Assembly (NCBI GenBank): GCA_905373475.1
Contig: CAJPTC010000026.1
Coordinates: forward strand, 1 to 39,409
DNA: 39,409 nt
Direction of reading: 5' to 3'
Origin: Bacteroidia bacterium
Lineage (GTDB): Bacteria; Bacteroidota; Bacteroidia; Bacteroidales; CAJPTX01
The notes under the pieces are model-generated. The model ran no database searches. It saw only the letters and a list, made by a program, of their open reading frames with translations, and was not told the DNA's origin. Position numbers and translations under genes: made by a program. Shown piece by piece: positions 17,484 through 27,417 of this stretch. Numbering within the stretch: position 1 is the first letter of the stretch; each line of letters starts with the position of its first letter.

Positions 17484-20400
17484 ATGCATAAAAGGGGAAG
17501 ACTTTGCTTGCGGCGTAGTTTGTCTTTTACATTCGTCTTATGCTGTTTATTTTCGTATACGTGGGTTTCGGCACAGGAGAGTAAACTTGCCGAAGTTGCG
17601 AAACTCTTTGCCAATATAGAAGAGCGCAATGCATACGTAGAGACGCTAGAACCCGATTTTATAGATGCGACCACATTGCCCATTGGCGTGAAACGCACCC
17701 TAGGAGGCATGGAAGTAACTGTTGCTCTTACTAAACTCAACTTCGCAAAGCAGAAGGTTACAAGTGGCGTTTTTGCCAAACTTGTAGTTCCGCAGGGGAC
17801 AGGACCTCAACGAAAAGTTCTCTTCTTTGGTGCAGAGGGCGTACCACTTTCCTACTCGGGCGGTCTAGCAGATGATTTGAAGCTATCGCTTTTGCATGAT
17901 GTTGAACTCCCGTTCGTTGCAGACTACACCAAAATCGTTCTGAAAGGCAATAACTTGCAGAAAAGTACAGGACAATCGGCTAGTGGTACCTACGTAACAG
18001 TAAATTGTGGAGGCTTCAAGCAACTTTCGCTAGATGCCGAAGTACATTTTTCGCATTCGCTCCTTGTTCCCGCACATCCTGATAACATTGCCCCCTCAGG
18101 CGAACTTGTGGGTCACTTTACCTGCGTCTTGGAACGTTGGGAAGATCTGATGGTAGAGATTACAATCCCCGATTTTCAAATTCGCAACTTGGAGGGGTAT
18201 ACTTTTTCTTTAGGAGGGGTAGTACTCGATCTAAGCGATGTACATAATGCAGCTGGGATGCAATTCCCGAAAGGGTATTCGCCCGACCTGCCTTCGCACC
18301 CCGAATTATGGCGCGGTATCTATGCAAAAGACGTAACTCTTACCCTACCGCAGGCATTCTCTTCTGCTTCATTGTCCGCACATAATCTTTTGATAGATGA
18401 GTACGGGCTTAGTGGATTTTTTGAGGCAACGAATATTCTGAGCATAGATAAAGGGGATGCCAGCGGTTGGAAATTCTCGGTAGACAAGTTTGCCATGGAA
18501 ATTAGCGCCAATGAATTGGTTAGCACACGTTTCCAAGGAGTAATACGCCTCCCATTTCGTAGTGAGTACGGAGCGATAAAATACGAAGGACTCCTCAGAG
18601 AGAACAATGAATATACGCTGATAGCGCACCCCAGTAAGCAAGTAGAATTACCCTTTTTGAAAGCCAAGGCCGTTTTAGATACTGCCTCTTTAGTACATTT
18701 ACACTTAGTGAATGGGAAGTTTGTACCCGAGGCAATTCTTACGGGTGTAATGAGTATTGCGGGCTCGGGAGGCGATGCACTTCCATTAAACCTCCCAGAA
18801 CTTCGGTTTCAGGAGCTACGCTTAACAACCGAAGCTCCCTATATCTCTATCAAGAGTCTAGGGACGGGGCAACAGACTCGTATAGGAGAATTCCCTGTTT
18901 CAATCAGCGATATCACATTGCGTACTGAGGGCAATAGGGCTATTTTGTCTGCAAAGTTAGCAGTAAACGTCTATCAGAAATACTTTAGTGGCAATACGGG
19001 CTTCGAGCTTTCGGCTCAATATCGCAACAATGAGTGGCAGTATCAGGATTTCCGTCTCAAAGAGCTGGTTGTTGATGCGAAAATTTCAGGAATGGTACAT
19101 CTGAAAGGAGCTCTTGCATGGCATCGTGGCGATGCTATTTACGGCGATGGTTTTACAGGAGATATGGCGCTAAACATAGCCCTTGCTCAAACTGGAGCAT
19201 CTTCCTTTGCACTCAAAGTAAAAACGGGTTTTGGCTGCAAGGAGGACTTCCGCTACTGGTATGCAGATGGGTTGGCTCTCTTTACACCAGGCATCCCCAT
19301 TGTAGGGCCATTCACCCTCAATGGCATAGGAGGTGCACTCACTTCGGGCGTTCGTAGTGAACAGGGCGGCAATACACAAGACACATTTACGGGAGCTCGT
19401 TACGTACCAGATTCAACCATAGGGCTAGGTTTCAAGGCAACTACTGTATTTGAGATCGCCAAGGCTGTACGCGGACAAGCTGCCTTTGAAATACAATTCA
19501 CAAAAGCAGGAGGTGTAGCACGGGCAGGTTTTTACGGCTATGCCGAATTCCCGAAGAGGGAGACAGGACAAGCACCGCCCTCTCGCGCTTCTTTACAAGA
19601 AAGCTTCTCGCACGCACAAGAAAAAGAGCAAAACCTCTCTTTGGCTCAAAGAATGACCAAAGAGAAGGGCGAATACTGGAAAGTTGCAAATGAACTTGCA
19701 AGCATCCCTGCACAGATAAAAAATTCGGGGATTAGTGGAACAATCGGCATCCAGCTCGATTTACAAAATCATACACTACATGCCAACACGGCGCTATATG
19801 TTAATACACCCTCAGGGTTTCTAGAGGGATTACGCGCTGATGGTGCGGCAGGCTACGGAGTTCTACATATTTCTAACGAACGCTGGTACATGCACTTAGG
19901 AACTCCAAAGGAACGTTTGGGACTACGACTAAAAGTAGGCGGTGCACGCGTAGAATGTGGATCTTACTTTATGGCAGGCGCAGACATCCCTGCAATACCT
20001 ACACCTCCGAGTGTGGTTACCGAATTGCTAGGCTCAACAACTCAGCGGTTGCAGAATGAGCGCGATTTAGGTTTATTGAGTGGTGGAAACGGATTAGCCT
20101 TTGGCTCGGAATTTAGGCTAAATACGGGAGATCTTACTTTCCTGATGATGTACGCCAACTTCGAGACTGGGGTGGGATTTGACATTATGCTAAAAGACTA
20201 CAGTCGGGCAGTATGCAAGGGGCGTACAGGCACTATCGGTCTGAATGGCTGGTACGCACAGGGGCAAGCATACGCCTATTTACAGGGCGAACTTGGAGTA
20301 AGGGTAAAGCTCTGGGCTCTCAATTCACGCGTAACCGTCTTGAAGGGAGGGGCAGCTGTATTACTCCAAGCTGGCTTGCCAGACCCAGCTTATTTTAAGG

Positions 20401-21938
20401 GCTATTTGGCAGTAAAACTCAACGTGCTAGGGCTCATAAAAGGGAGTGCACGCTTCAAGCTAGAATTGGGCGAAGAGTGCGAAGTAAAAATGGCAGGCGA
20501 TTCGCCATTAGCTACTGCGGTAATCAATCAGCTAGCACCAGCAGAACACGAAACGAATGTAAGCGTTTTTGCCGTACCAGAAGCAACGTTCAATGTAAAC
20601 TTGGGGGAATACTTCCAAGCAAAGGATACAGATGGTAGAGAGAGGGAGTACCGAGTTCAACTAAAGGACTTTAGGGTTAGCACATTAGATGGCGAAAACA
20701 TCGCAGGGAAGGTGCAATGGAATTCAGAAGATCGAAGCGCACAATTTCTTTCAGACGAGATACTCCCTCCACAAAAACAGCTTCGAGCCACAGTACAGGT
20801 CGTGTTTGAGGAATACAAGGACTCACAGTGGCAAATGGTTTATACTTCGGAACATAAGCCTGCCATAGAAGAGAAATCGTGCACGTTTACAACAGGAGAT
20901 GCCCCCAACGATATACCTAAACGCAACATTGCCCATAGTTACCCTGTAATGGAACAAAATTTCTTTTACACGGGCGAAACACATAGTGGTTACATACAAC
21001 TACACAAAGGACAACAATACTTGTTCGACCGCGGCTATGAGTACAACCTCTTTTTTGATTCTGGAAAAGAGAGGGTAAAAGCCGACTTCAAGTATAATGC
21101 GGCACAAAATCGCCTAGAGTTTATTATCCCTCAACTGCGCACACAAACTTCGTACACTTTTTCGCTCGGTTACAAAATCAAAGGAGGGAGTATCGCTCAC
21201 AAACCAGTTCGCACTGCGCAACGCCGAATAGATGAATTTATCAATGCAGAGGTAGGAGGGAAGAATGCGCAAGCCGATCTGTCTGAGGAGCTTGAAAAAG
21301 TAATACTCGAATATCCTTTTGAAACGAGCCGTTTTGCAACTCTAGCATCAAAAATTCAAGCACTGAAAAAAGTAAATGCGATTGTTATTCAATCGGATTT
21401 GTCGCTGAACTTCTCATCGCTTGTAAATTGCGAAGAACCTTTTGACGAAGCCGAGATTCTCGGGAACGATTTCACGGGCGGACGTCCTCTCATTAAATTG
21501 CGAGCCTCGCTACACGAATCTTTTTTCAGAGAGGAGGTATTCCCACTGCTCTACAACGACTATCCGTACAACAGCTCAATCCGTCTGGAAAGAGTTAAAG
21601 AGGGAATCGAAGTAGCTCCATACAACGCAGTTTACCTCAATAAGAGTTACCTAGACGCTTGGGCGAAACAGAAAAAACAACTTCATACATTTCCTTTCCC
21701 CTTTATGTACTGCGCCGCGACTGTAGCAAGCCATGATTTTCAAGAGCTTCTATACAAAGTTATCAACTCTCGGGAACAAGTCCCTACACATATCAAGCAA
21801 CGCTTTCTTGACGGAGGATTTACCTACCCAAGATACGGGAAATATCTAGTGAAAATAACATACGAACTCCCCGATGGTCGGACTATGAGTTCCGCAGATT
21901 TCACATTCTTCAACCTCTCTACACTTAATCAGCGATGA
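17484..21938 (+). CDS. Large exported beta-rich protein, first gene of the toxin-module operon
   Basis: This 1484-residue protein has a signal peptide (31 residues ending in WVSAQ). The body is rich in alternating amphipathic strands with repeated phrases such as KAxLDTASLVHLHL and GxxxLNxxxxxxG, and lacks any catalytic signature. After a charged segment around residues 700-750 comes a second beta-rich block, then an Ig-like region from about 1010 (VSVFAVPEATFNVNLGEYFQ), and a C-terminal part with mixed strands. From memory, similar proteins are a recurring uncharacterised family in Bacteroidota, but I cannot name one. No T9SS tail is seen. The start was chosen at ATG 17484 because the signal peptide begins there. 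Its TGA overlaps the next ATG (ATGA). A structural or surface-complex role is inferred from context. Confidence 0.85.
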   Translation: MHKRGRLCLRRSLSFTFVLCCLFSYTWVSAQESKLAEVAKLFANIEERNAYVETLEPDFIDATTLPIGVKRTLGGMEVTVALTKLNFAKQKVTSGVFAKLVVPQGTGPQRKVLFFGAEGVPLSYSGGLADDLKLSLLHDVELPFVADYTKIVLKGNNLQKSTGQSASGTYVTVNCGGFKQLSLDAEVHFSHSLLVPAHPDNIAPSGELVGHFTCVLERWEDLMVEITIPDFQIRNLEGYTFSLGGVVLDLSDVHNAAGMQFPKGYSPDLPSHPELWRGIYAKDVTLTLPQAFSSASLSAHNLLIDEYGLSGFFEATNILSIDKGDASGWKFSVDKFAMEISANELVSTRFQGVIRLPFRSEYGAIKYEGLLRENNEYTLIAHPSKQVELPFLKAKAVLDTASLVHLHLVNGKFVPEAILTGVMSIAGSGGDALPLNLPELRFQELRLTTEAPYISIKSLGTGQQTRIGEFPVSISDITLRTEGNRAILSAKLAVNVYQKYFSGNTGFELSAQYRNNEWQYQDFRLKELVVDAKISGMVHLKGALAWHRGDAIYGDGFTGDMALNIALAQTGASSFALKVKTGFGCKEDFRYWYADGLALFTPGIPIVGPFTLNGIGGALTSGVRSEQGGNTQDTFTGARYVPDSTIGLGFKATTVFEIAKAVRGQAAFEIQFTKAGGVARAGFYGYAEFPKRETGQAPPSRASLQESFSHAQEKEQNLSLAQRMTKEKGEYWKVANELASIPAQIKNSGISGTIGIQLDLQNHTLHANTALYVNTPSGFLEGLRADGAAGYGVLHISNERWYMHLGTPKERLGLRLKVGGARVECGSYFMAGADIPAIPTPPSVVTELLGSTTQRLQNERDLGLLSGGNGLAFGSEFRLNTGDLTFLMMYANFETGVGFDIMLKDYSRAVCKGRTGTIGLNGWYAQGQAYAYLQGELGVRVKLWALNSRVTVLKGGAAVLLQAGLPDPAYFKGYLAVKLNVLGLIKGSARFKLELGEECEVKMAGDSPLATAVINQLAPAEHETNVSVFAVPEATFNVNLGEYFQAKDTDGREREYRVQLKDFRVSTLDGENIAGKVQWNSEDRSAQFLSDEILPPQKQLRATVQVVFEEYKDSQWQMVYTSEHKPAIEEKSCTFTTGDAPNDIPKRNIAHSYPVMEQNFFYTGETHSGYIQLHKGQQYLFDRGYEYNLFFDSGKERVKADFKYNAAQNRLEFIIPQLRTQTSYTFSLGYKIKGGSIAHKPVRTAQRRIDEFINAEVGGKNAQADLSEELEKVILEYPFETSRFATLASKIQALKKVNAIVIQSDLSLNFSSLVNCEEPFDEAEILGNDFTGGRPLIKLRASLHESFFREEVFPLLYNDYPYNSSIRLERVKEGIEVAPYNAVYLNKSYLDAWAKQKKQLHTFPFPFMYCAATVASHDFQELLYKVINSREQVPTHIKQRFLDGGFTYPRYGKYLVKITYELPDGRTMSSADFTFFNLSTLNQR

Positions 21939-24001
21939 GACACTTAACAAGATATTTTAAGGCAACCTTGCCCCTCATAATATGGCTGAGTATACTTAAT
22001 AACGCTGCTCTTTACGCACAAGAATGGCAAGCACCGCCTCTGCGCGTACGTACTGAAATTCACCCTGCAAAAGTTCTACTACGTTGGATTCCTTCAGACG
22101 CCAAGACGTGGGAGCAATTCAACAAGTATGGGGTTCGCTTAGAACGACTCACCATTCGCCGTGCGAGGGTGGCAATAGACCCTCCCGAAATCCTTACACT
22201 AGCCGATACACTGCGCCCAGTCCAGAGCAACGAACTACAGCAACTTGTAGAAAAATACCCGATAGGAGGAGTTATAGCGCAAGCTATATGGGGAGAAAAT
22301 TTTGAAGTAGGCGTCTCAGGGAAACATGAACTGCTCAGAGCTATGGCACTCGAGGAGGCAAATACGCAACGCTTCCTGTTTTCACTTTATGCCGCCGATT
22401 TGTGTTTCCCCGTGGCAAAAGCTGTGGGTTGGGGATATGAAGATTCGACGGTTGTACACAGCGAACGATACTTGTACCGCATCACGCCGCTCGTACCGAA
22501 CAATGAGTATGCACCTACGCTCTCTTTTGTTAATCCTTCTGAAGTGTCTACTTTTCCTCCTCCGATAGCTCTTTCGGCAGATTTTGAAGGGAATACAGCT
22601 AAACTAAGCTGGGACTTTAACACACTTGCCGCTTTGTACCCCAACTATATTGTGGAACGAAGTAACGATAGTATCCATTTTTCGGAGATTACATCTCAGC
22701 CTATTACTCGCCTTGGCGAGAACGAGGGTACATGGACTCCCATTAGCTACATAGACAGTATTGCGCAGAATACTACCTACTTTTATCGCATAGCGGGCGT
22801 AACTCCGTTTGGAACGCAAAGCCAATATAGCACCATTGTATCGGGTAAAAGTTACGAACCATTGCGACATACACCACTATTTACCGATGTAGAGACAACA
22901 CCCGATGGGGGGGCGATGTTCACTTGGACATTTGCTGCGGAAGCAGAACCCCTCATAACAGGTTTCGATATCCTCAATTCGCCAGACGATAAGAAGTACT
23001 CCGTGATAGCTGCAAATCTTTCCCCTACAGCACGCACCTACCAACTTGCACAACTCTCCGAGCGCGTTTACTACAAAATAATCGCCAAAGCCAAACAGGG
23101 TAATTCAACCGAATCGCTCACCATCTTGGTGCAGCCCACTGACAGCATACCGCCTCAGCCTCCTGTGGGTTTACGTGCTAGTGTAGACAGCACTGGGTGT
23201 GTGCGTATAGACTGGGAAGCCAATACTGAGACAGACCTACTAGGTTACCGTATTTTTCGCGGAGAAAATGCAGAGGAAGAGCTTCACCCGTTGAATGACG
23301 AAGCAATTCAGTTAAATCAGTATACCAATTCTGTTGGTCTGTACTCTCTCAACGCGTATGTATATTACGCCGTAGCAGCTCTTGACAAGCGTTATAACCA
23401 GTCGGCACTTTCTGCCCGAATCTCTGTTAGACGCCCTAACAAAATTTCGCCTTCTGCACCCGTCATTACTTCAGTGGAATCTGAAGAAGATGGATACCGT
23501 ATACAATGGCTTATAGGTTCAAGTACACGCCTCAAGGCAATTGAGATTTACCGTAAAGAAACTACTTCTGATTCGATGCAACTGGTAGCCCTCATTCAAG
23601 ATAGCGCACAACACGAGTACAAAGATAAGTACCATAGCACTTCTCGTTCTGTTTATTATATCCTACGCGCCGAGGGGGAGAATAATCTCTTTTCCGAATA
23701 TTCATCGCCTTATCGCGTACAAACTAAACCTGTGAGCACCAAACGACCGATGGTTAGTCTGCGTCTTTCGCGCCACGAGCTAGGTGTGCTCGTAGAATGG
23801 GAAAGTGAGGTTAATTCGCCTATCTCCATTCAGTTATACAAGGAAGATGAAATAGGAAAACTATTTTTGCTGTATGAGAACCTACCTTCCGTAGGAACAA
23901 TCTTGGACAAAAATGCCAAGCAGGGGGAAAACAAATATTTTTTGATTGTTAAAAGCAAAGAGCAACGCGCCGAAATCGTAAAAAAGAGCATTCAATTATG
24001 A
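21935..24001 (+). CDS. Exported fibronectin type III repeat protein
   Basis: This 688-residue protein has a signal peptide (ending AALYAQ). It contains a row of fibronectin type III domains from about residue 205 to 605. Cores seen include AKLSWDFNTLAALYPNYIVE, VRIDWEANTETDLLGYRIFR and YRIQWLIGSSTRLKAIEIYR, each followed by a YYAV/YYIL/YYKI strand. The N-terminal ~200 residues are a separate, unrecognised domain. The C-terminus is another short beta domain without a T9SS tail. The gene overlaps both neighbours by ATGA, so the four large proteins are probably made in fixed ratio. Fn3 proteins usually mediate protein-protein or carbohydrate contacts; here it likely scaffolds the surface module. 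Confidence 0.88.
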   Translation: MRHLTRYFKATLPLIIWLSILNNAALYAQEWQAPPLRVRTEIHPAKVLLRWIPSDAKTWEQFNKYGVRLERLTIRRARVAIDPPEILTLADTLRPVQSNELQQLVEKYPIGGVIAQAIWGENFEVGVSGKHELLRAMALEEANTQRFLFSLYAADLCFPVAKAVGWGYEDSTVVHSERYLYRITPLVPNNEYAPTLSFVNPSEVSTFPPPIALSADFEGNTAKLSWDFNTLAALYPNYIVERSNDSIHFSEITSQPITRLGENEGTWTPISYIDSIAQNTTYFYRIAGVTPFGTQSQYSTIVSGKSYEPLRHTPLFTDVETTPDGGAMFTWTFAAEAEPLITGFDILNSPDDKKYSVIAANLSPTARTYQLAQLSERVYYKIIAKAKQGNSTESLTILVQPTDSIPPQPPVGLRASVDSTGCVRIDWEANTETDLLGYRIFRGENAEEELHPLNDEAIQLNQYTNSVGLYSLNAYVYYAVAALDKRYNQSALSARISVRRPNKISPSAPVITSVESEEDGYRIQWLIGSSTRLKAIEIYRKETTSDSMQLVALIQDSAQHEYKDKYHSTSRSVYYILRAEGENNLFSEYSSPYRVQTKPVSTKRPMVSLRLSRHELGVLVEWESEVNSPISIQLYKEDEIGKLFLLYENLPSVGTILDKNAKQGENKYFLIVKSKEQRAEIVKKSIQL

Positions 24002-27000
24002 GATACATAGCATTCTTTTGTCTCACGCTATTATTATTTTGCTTCAATGCATCCGCAGCAACAAAAACTGAGCCAAACGACTCTACTAAACCAGAGGATG
24101 GGAAGTACCAGCTTAATATAACTTTTGCAAGTTATCATACTGGAGATGATATCGTTATAAAGCAAATTTTAGTAAAAGCAGTAAATCATAAAAACGAATT
24201 ATTAAATATCGGAAAAGCTTATAATACAAAAAGTAACCTGAAAACATATTACCAGATAGAGAAAGAATTCTCAGCAGAGAAGATATTGCCTGTTCGTAAA
24301 TTAGGATTCGAATATTATTACATTATCTGCGATGATTCGGAGTCTCGAGGAAATCTAAAACCTTTGGTCCGTCTAAAAAAAGACTCTACACTATACTACA
24401 TAGATTCTCGAAATCCCTATTGCAAGGACTCTGTTAATTGTCATGAGGGAGCATTCAGAAGTACTGCGTATGTCTCATTATTACCCAAAGAAATTAAAGT
24501 CAATTACTACTCCAATCCTTTAGTTTCTCATACTATTAAATATGGAGAAACTCTACCATCACACGACTCAATCTGTCTTAGTGCGACGCGGAACTTTATG
24601 CCTTCTACCTATAAATGGCGCTACCAAGATCCAAATACAAAACAATGGCACGATTTCCCTTCAAACTTGCGTTATTCGGATAACGGAGCTACAGTTATTT
24701 TCACTGGAAAACAACTCTTTCCTGATTTCAATAAAGTATTAGGAGAGAAGATTAAATTTTTCATCAATACTCCATCAGCTGAACGACAGGATACCCTAGT
24801 ACTTGAGGCTGTAAACTCCGCTCCACACATCCGTTCAGTTAAGGAAATTATGCCGCCATGTGTAGGCGACAGCGCAGGTATAGAAATTCATTTTGATCGT
24901 AAACTTGAGACCAGCGAAAGGCTTGAGATTTATATAAATGATACCTTACGAGGAGCTTTACAGCAAAATAGCAAGGTGTTCAAGTTCAGTGTTAAAGCAG
25001 GTAGGAGAGGAAAAATTACACTGAAAGGCACCAAAGAGATTTATTCGATAATAAGTATAGTTCCTCCTTTCTTTTCCCCTGAGAACAACGCTCTTAAGGA
25101 TAGTTATACCAACACCGTACAAATAGATACGGTACTTTCGCAGGCAATTACAAAACATGAGAAAGAGACAACGATAGATGTCGTGTCTTCAAAGTCGAAA
25201 GTGCACACAAAAATCATATCTCTATATACAAGAGGCGATAGACACACTTCTCAATTTAAAGCTCCTCCTTCGCCAACCCAAATTGATTTCACGGCATCCA
25301 TAACTCATGTTGCATGCCACGGAGGCAGCAATGGAGAAATTGTGTACCAAATAAAAGGCGGCACAAAACCATATACCGCCACACTTACAGACTCGGTACA
25401 GAATAAAACGCCACAGGATACGGAGTCACAAGCAATTTTTACGGGGCTTAAAGCTGGGGAATATACCCTTAATATAAAAGACCATAATGACTGCCCGTTT
25501 TCAGGGAAAACGACTATCGAACAACCCGACAAAGCGGTTACTATGGAAAAAGACAACATTATTATTACTTCTCCTCTGGGCTATAACTCTTCTGACGGGG
25601 AAATTAACGTTAAAGTGGAGGGAGGAAGCGGAAAATACACGTTCCTGATAAAGAGAATGCCTGAGGACAATACAGTCTATCGAGGTAAATGCAAAAAGAA
25701 TGGACTCGGAGACTATGAATTCAAGGGAATGAGACGTGGACAGTATCGCATCATGGCGATGGATTCATGCCTCTCTAACGGTACAAAGAAGGCAGACACA
25801 GACATAGAGGGATGTCTTGCGCAGCAAGATATCGTGGTAACAGCACCAGAACTACTAACAGTAACACTTGAAGCAACAAAAACTATCGCTTGCTTTGGCA
25901 ACGAAGATGGGATTATTACAGCCAAAGCGAAAGGAGGTGTGAAAATCAATGGTATTTCTCCCTACAAATATACTTGGTATAAAAAAGTAACGAAAGATGA
26001 GGAGGCTAAAGAGGTTACCACTAGGAACTATGACAGCATATTGCGCAATCTTGATTCGGGCTCTTATTACGTTTGTGTCACAGATCAGAACGGAATCTCT
26101 GTAACCTCAGCCCCCCTTAGACTTCAAACACCCAAAGCACTAGATGTTACTCTGCGGGAAGAAAAACGTCCCTCCTGTGGAAAAGCTAATGGAGCAATAA
26201 GTGCTTCAATAACAGGAGGAACTGAACCCTATAAGTATATGTGGACGCAACCCTATAATAAAACTTGGGACGCCTCTCATGAGGATACTTGGGAAAATGC
26301 ACCTAGCAACGCGCAACTCCTACGGGAAAACATCGACACTAGTACCTACAGTTTGGGAGTAATAGACAATAATGGCTGCGAAGCTCATGCCGAACATCAA
26401 CTGACGCTTGTAGATCCGCCTAAGCTAAAAGGTAGTACAGCTGATGCAAAATGCTACGGCAATGCCGATGGGAGTATAGAATTAACCCCCGAAGGCGGTA
26501 CTGCGCCGTACAGTTTCCAATGGAGCGACGGAACTACTACACAAAAGCGTTTCGGCTTAAAAGCGGGCGAATATCAGGTTGAACTAAGGGATTCGGACGG
26601 GTGCATCCTACGACAGAAATACAACATAAAGCAACCCGAAGAGTTACGTGTTTCATTGGGCGACCATATCACCATCTGTAGCGGACAGACCCGTACATTA
26701 AAAGCCCTTAACAATGCCCATGGCGTAGCGAACTATCTCTGGTTCTACAATATGCAGAAAATGGCAGAGAATACCTCGCAAATTACGGTAGAGAAAGCAG
26801 GACGCTACGGATGCATGGTCGTAGATAAGAACGGTTGTTCTGCTGAGGCCAATATAAATGTACAAGTGTCATCTATAGAATTAACTTTAGCAATTGCCAT
26901 GAGCAGCGTTGTATCCATCAATATTCCTATTCATGCTGTAAACATTAGTAGGATAGAAGCGGAGCGGGTAGAATGGATACTCCCTGAAGGTGCGCAAGAG

Positions 27001-27414
27001 GTAAAAACATCTGATCGCGAAGCAGTTTTTACTATTCCTACGCCAGGGCAATATACCCTTACGGCAATTGGATACAAAAATGGTTGCTCAACATCTTACG
27101 AACACGCTCTCGAGGTTGTAGAACATGCTCTCATTAACCAAAATGATAAGACCTCGCCGTTAATTCGACAGTTTGAGATCCTACCCAACCCCAATAATGG
27201 GCGCTTTAGGGCGATCGTTGGGCTCAGTCGCCCCGAGAATTTTACACTTACGCTGTACTCTGCCAAGCCGTCTGTAATAGATAAGCGCGAGGGTCGAATG
27301 AGCCAAGAAGGTGATTTTGAGTTCCTTTTCTCGAATCAACCTGAAGGCGTATACTTGCTTGAACTTCGTGTAGGAACACAGAAGGCAGTACAAAAGATCA
27401 TCAAGACCCGCTAA
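23998..27414 (+). CDS. SprB-repeat surface protein with T9SS sorting domain
   Basis: This 1138-residue protein has a signal peptide (MRYIAFFCLTLLLFCFNASA). Residues 21-430 form an unrecognised region encoded by very AT-rich DNA. SprB-like repeats begin about residue 430 (ACHGGSNGEI), with further copies near 527 (NSSDGEINVKVEGG), 628 (ACFGNEDGII), 721 (SCGKANGAISASITGG) and 816 (KCYGNADGSIELTPEGG). Two PKD/Ig-like segments follow. The last ~75 residues (LPNPNNGRFRAIVG ... GVYLLELRVGTQ ... QKIIKTR) are a type A T9SS C-terminal sorting domain, so the protein should cross the outer membrane by T9SS and be surface-attached. SprB is a gliding adhesin in flavobacteria; only the repeat type is shared here. 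The start overlaps the upstream stop (ATGA). Confidence 0.93.
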   Translation: MRYIAFFCLTLLLFCFNASAATKTEPNDSTKPEDGKYQLNITFASYHTGDDIVIKQILVKAVNHKNELLNIGKAYNTKSNLKTYYQIEKEFSAEKILPVRKLGFEYYYIICDDSESRGNLKPLVRLKKDSTLYYIDSRNPYCKDSVNCHEGAFRSTAYVSLLPKEIKVNYYSNPLVSHTIKYGETLPSHDSICLSATRNFMPSTYKWRYQDPNTKQWHDFPSNLRYSDNGATVIFTGKQLFPDFNKVLGEKIKFFINTPSAERQDTLVLEAVNSAPHIRSVKEIMPPCVGDSAGIEIHFDRKLETSERLEIYINDTLRGALQQNSKVFKFSVKAGRRGKITLKGTKEIYSIISIVPPFFSPENNALKDSYTNTVQIDTVLSQAITKHEKETTIDVVSSKSKVHTKIISLYTRGDRHTSQFKAPPSPTQIDFTASITHVACHGGSNGEIVYQIKGGTKPYTATLTDSVQNKTPQDTESQAIFTGLKAGEYTLNIKDHNDCPFSGKTTIEQPDKAVTMEKDNIIITSPLGYNSSDGEINVKVEGGSGKYTFLIKRMPEDNTVYRGKCKKNGLGDYEFKGMRRGQYRIMAMDSCLSNGTKKADTDIEGCLAQQDIVVTAPELLTVTLEATKTIACFGNEDGIITAKAKGGVKINGISPYKYTWYKKVTKDEEAKEVTTRNYDSILRNLDSGSYYVCVTDQNGISVTSAPLRLQTPKALDVTLREEKRPSCGKANGAISASITGGTEPYKYMWTQPYNKTWDASHEDTWENAPSNAQLLRENIDTSTYSLGVIDNNGCEAHAEHQLTLVDPPKLKGSTADAKCYGNADGSIELTPEGGTAPYSFQWSDGTTTQKRFGLKAGEYQVELRDSDGCILRQKYNIKQPEELRVSLGDHITICSGQTRTLKALNNAHGVANYLWFYNMQKMAENTSQITVEKAGRYGCMVVDKNGCSAEANINVQVSSIELTLAIAMSSVVSINIPIHAVNISRIEAERVEWILPEGAQEVKTSDREAVFTIPTPGQYTLTAIGYKNGCSTSYEHALEVVEHALINQNDKTSPLIRQFEILPNPNNGRFRAIVGLSRPENFTLTLYSAKPSVIDKREGRMSQEGDFEFLFSNQPEGVYLLELRVGTQKAVQKIIKTR

Positions 27415-27417
27415 TCC

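Noticed and set aside
24000..27414. True SprB gliding adhesin
   Set aside because: Only the repeat type is shared; the protein is far shorter than flavobacterial SprB and lies in a toxin-type operon.
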